A stretch of DNA of 6,922 nucleotides from Nitrososphaerales archaeon TH5896 (GTDB taxonomy: Archaea; Thermoproteota; Nitrososphaeria; Nitrososphaerales; Nitrososphaeraceae), in the NCBI GenBank assembly GCA_014523625.1, contig JAATVP010000121.1, positions 1 through 6,922 on the forward strand, written 5' to 3'. How positions within the stretch are numbered: position 1 is the stretch's first letter; every line of letters starts with the position of its first letter. The position numbers and the translations under genes are program-made. Of this stretch, positions 5,624 through 6,922 are shown piece by piece. The notes beneath the pieces are model-generated. The model had not been told where the DNA came from, did not search any database, and was given only the letters and a program-made list of their open reading frames with translations.

Positions 5624-5633
5624 ATAATTATAG
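5624..5633 (+). promoter_or_regulatory. Candidate TATA box for fen1
   Basis: TATAATTATA is the best TATA-like run upstream of fen1. It would give a leader of about 60 bases. A weaker alternative, GGTAAATCTTA at 5682-5692, is at leaderless spacing from ATG 5715. No Shine-Dalgarno sequence precedes the ATG, which mildly favours the leaderless option. Unresolved. Confidence 0.35.
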
Positions 5634-5714
5634 CTCGGAATTGTACGATCTAGAATAGTTAATCGTCAAGAAAAGAGAAAAGGGTAAATCTTACTTGTTC
5701 ATAATTTAACAAAG

Positions 5715-6737
5715 ATGGGTTTAGATCTTAAACTGCTTGTATCACCCAGACCTATTTTTACAACAGAATTATCAAGTAGAGTAATTGCTGTGGATGCTTA
5801 TAATACCATTTACCAATTTCTTTCTACAATTAGAGGTCAGACTGGAGAATTACTTACTGACAATAAAGGAAATATAACCAGTCATTTGAGTGGTTTATTT
5901 TATCGTAACATAAATTTGCTAGCTGAAAATCTAAGATTGATATATGTTTTCGATGGTAAACCTCATCATTTGAAATCAAAAGAAATCGAGAGAAGAAAAC
6001 GTATTAAGCAAGAGGCTGTCGAAAAATACCAGGAAGCGATAACAGAAGGAAGATTTGAAGATGCAAGGAAATTTGGTCAAGCCACTTCCGTTTTAACACA
6101 GACCATGGCAGAAGAATCAAAAAGAATCCTCGCTCTTTTAGGAATACCAGTGATTCAAGCTCAATCAGAAGGAGAAGCAGCAGCAGCTTATTTGACCAAA
6201 TCTGATAACGCTTTTTGTGCAGCTAGTCAAGATTATGATTCAATATTATTTGGAGCGAAGAGATTAGTACGTAATCTCACTATAAGCGGTAAGAGAAAAG
6301 TACCTAATAGAAATCTATATTTAGATATTCAGCCAGAAATTATCAAACATGTAGACGTACTTGACAAAATGGGACTGACTCACGAACAGTTAGTAGATAT
6401 TGGAATTTTAATAGGCACAGATTTTAATCCTGAAGGTGTAGCTGGAATAGGTCCCAAGACTGCTTTAAAATTGATTAGAGAATTTGGTAAATTAGAAAAT
6501 ATAGATAAAATGAAAGATAAAATAGTACAAATCCCTTATCAAGATATTCGCGACATATTTCTAAACCCTGAAGTTCCAAAGATCAATAATATTGAATATA
6601 CTGATGTCGACTACAGTAATGTAGTTGATTTTCTTTGTGGAGAAAAAGATTTTTCTAGAGAACGGGTGACTGCAGCTTTAGATAGACTTAAGAAATCAAT
6701 ATCAAGCCGCAATCAATCTCTAGAAAATTGGTTCTAG
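5715..6737 (+). CDS. fen: Flap endonuclease 1
   Basis: A 340-residue archaeal FEN1/XPG-family 5' flap nuclease, full length. It removes 5' flaps during Okazaki fragment maturation and long-patch repair. All metal-binding acids are visible: Asp27 (VDAYN), Asp80 (VFDG), Glu152 and Glu154 (SEGEA), Asp173 and Asp175 (SQDYDS) and Asp236 (GTDFN). The helical arch/clamp spans about 84-132, rich in Lys, Arg and Glu. The helix-hairpin-helix with K+ site is GVAGIGPKTALKLI (241-254). The C-terminus NQSLENWF (333-340) is a PCNA-interacting PIP box, with Asn where the consensus first position has Gln and an adjacent Gln334. The start ATG gives the conserved MGLDLKxL N-terminus. It is divergent from the thpR operon and convergent with the RadA-like gene, 42 bp apart. 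Nothing suggests decay. Confidence 0.96.
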   Translation: MGLDLKLLVSPRPIFTTELSSRVIAVDAYNTIYQFLSTIRGQTGELLTDNKGNITSHLSGLFYRNINLLAENLRLIYVFDGKPHHLKSKEIERRKRIKQEAVEKYQEAITEGRFEDARKFGQATSVLTQTMAEESKRILALLGIPVIQAQSEGEAAAAYLTKSDNAFCAASQDYDSILFGAKRLVRNLTISGKRKVPNRNLYLDIQPEIIKHVDVLDKMGLTHEQLVDIGILIGTDFNPEGVAGIGPKTALKLIREFGKLENIDKMKDKIVQIPYQDIRDIFLNPEVPKINNIEYTDVDYSNVVDFLCGEKDFSRERVTAALDRLKKSISSRNQSLENWF

Positions 6738-6779
6738 TTTGTATAGGCTAGCATAAATATTACTACCATATATTTATAG

Positions 6780-6922
6780 TCATACATTCGATTCTCTAAG
6801 CAGTTTCTGTGCTGCCATAATGAATGCTGCAGCGCTATCCTTGGAAGAGTTAATATCTACAGCTAATTGTTCTGCACTAGTTACTGCTAGATCCATTACT
6901 GATACGATCCCTGCCTCCTTGA
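6780..6922 (-). CDS. 3' part of the RadA N-terminal-like gene, runs off the right edge
   Basis: This is the second copy of the RadA-like reading frame, entering from the right edge in the middle of codon 55 and ending with TGA at 6782-6780, one codon after the repeat boundary (Asn100, Val101, stop). It is identical to 1-139 over 139 bases. Its last coding base outside the repeat is 6783. The stop lies 42 bp from the fen1 stop, so the two genes converge. In a circular reading it is the same gene as the one at 1-302. In a linear reading it would be a separate, partly duplicated radA fragment. Confidence 0.6.
   Translation of the reverse strand, partial: KEAGIVSVMDLAVTSAEQLAVDINSSKDSAAAFIMAAQKLLRESNV
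6784..6922. repeat. 139-bp terminal direct repeat, right copy
   Basis: Exact same-strand copy of bases 1-139. The base before it (6783) completes codon 101 of the RadA-like frame, and the next codon is a stop. See the left copy for interpretation. Confidence 0.95.

Larger units (their letters stand above)
5308..5714. other. 407-bp divergent intergenic region between thpR and fen1
   Basis: No coding frame or tRNA is recognisable. The region is very AT-rich and contains a perfect 12-bp palindrome GCATATATATGC (5398-5409), a 10-bp palindrome CTATTAATAG (5425-5434), a triple 8-bp direct repeat (5599-5622) and TATA-like elements for both flanking genes. It is the largest intact-gene-flanked noncoding stretch. 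If the molecule is really circular it would be the most likely place for an origin, but nothing here identifies one. Confidence 0.6.

Noticed and set aside
5308..5714. tRNA or CRISPR array in the largest intergenic region
   Set aside because: No cloverleaf, no GGTTCRANYCC-like T arm, and no repeats with regular spacers; only the short 8-bp tandem repeat.
1..6922. Defence or toxin-antitoxin system, or virus/plasmid replication module
   Set aside because: No Rep, integrase, capsid, nuclease-effector or toxin-antitoxin pair was recognised on either strand; the kinase sits in a housekeeping-type RNA operon.

Overview
This window looks like AT-rich DNA from a soil-type ammonia-oxidising archaeon (Nitrososphaerota, Nitrososphaera/Nitrosocosmicus-like). 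The evidence is an archaeal FEN1 with a C-terminal PCNA-binding tail, an archaeal class I CCA-adding enzyme, an archaeal RadA-type N-terminal domain, an archaeal RIO-like kinase, a secreted PsbP-like protein and a beta-helix protein tail of the kind I associate with these genomes. The lineage is inferred from reading proteins by eye; no database was searched.

The first 139 bases (1-139) recur exactly as the last 139 (6784-6922). Either the window is a circular molecule of 6783 bp written with an overlap, or a direct repeat flanks the region, or the assembler looped on a repeat. Closing the circle gives a RadA-like helix-hairpin-helix protein of only 101 codons that stops right at the repeat edge, convergent with fen1.

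Layout. 1-302 (minus): RadA N-terminal-like protein with a TATA box and, just upstream, a four-run G-quadruplex motif. 370-861 (minus): a multi-pass membrane protein gene broken by an in-frame TAG and apparently lacking its C-terminal half. 1137-1880 (plus): secreted PsbP-like protein. 1881-2570: a gene graveyard holding a frameshifted N-terminal fragment of a PhnB-like VOC protein and the frameshifted C-terminal end of a parallel beta-helix protein, both on the minus strand. 2620-5307 (minus): an intact, tightly overlapping operon thpR - cca - RIO-like kinase. 5308-5714: a 407-bp divergent intergenic region with promoters, an 8-bp triple repeat and short palindromes. 5715-6737 (plus): intact fen1.

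The intact genes fall into two themes. ThpR (2',3'-cyclic phosphate chemistry) and CCA transferase (tRNA 3' end synthesis) are translationally coupled with a kinase and suggest a tRNA-end maturation or repair unit. FEN1 and the RadA-like protein are DNA replication/repair factors. The rest (membrane protein, VOC protein, beta-helix protein) is decaying. No Rep protein, integrase, transposase, tRNA gene or CRISPR array was seen, so a free plasmid is not proven.
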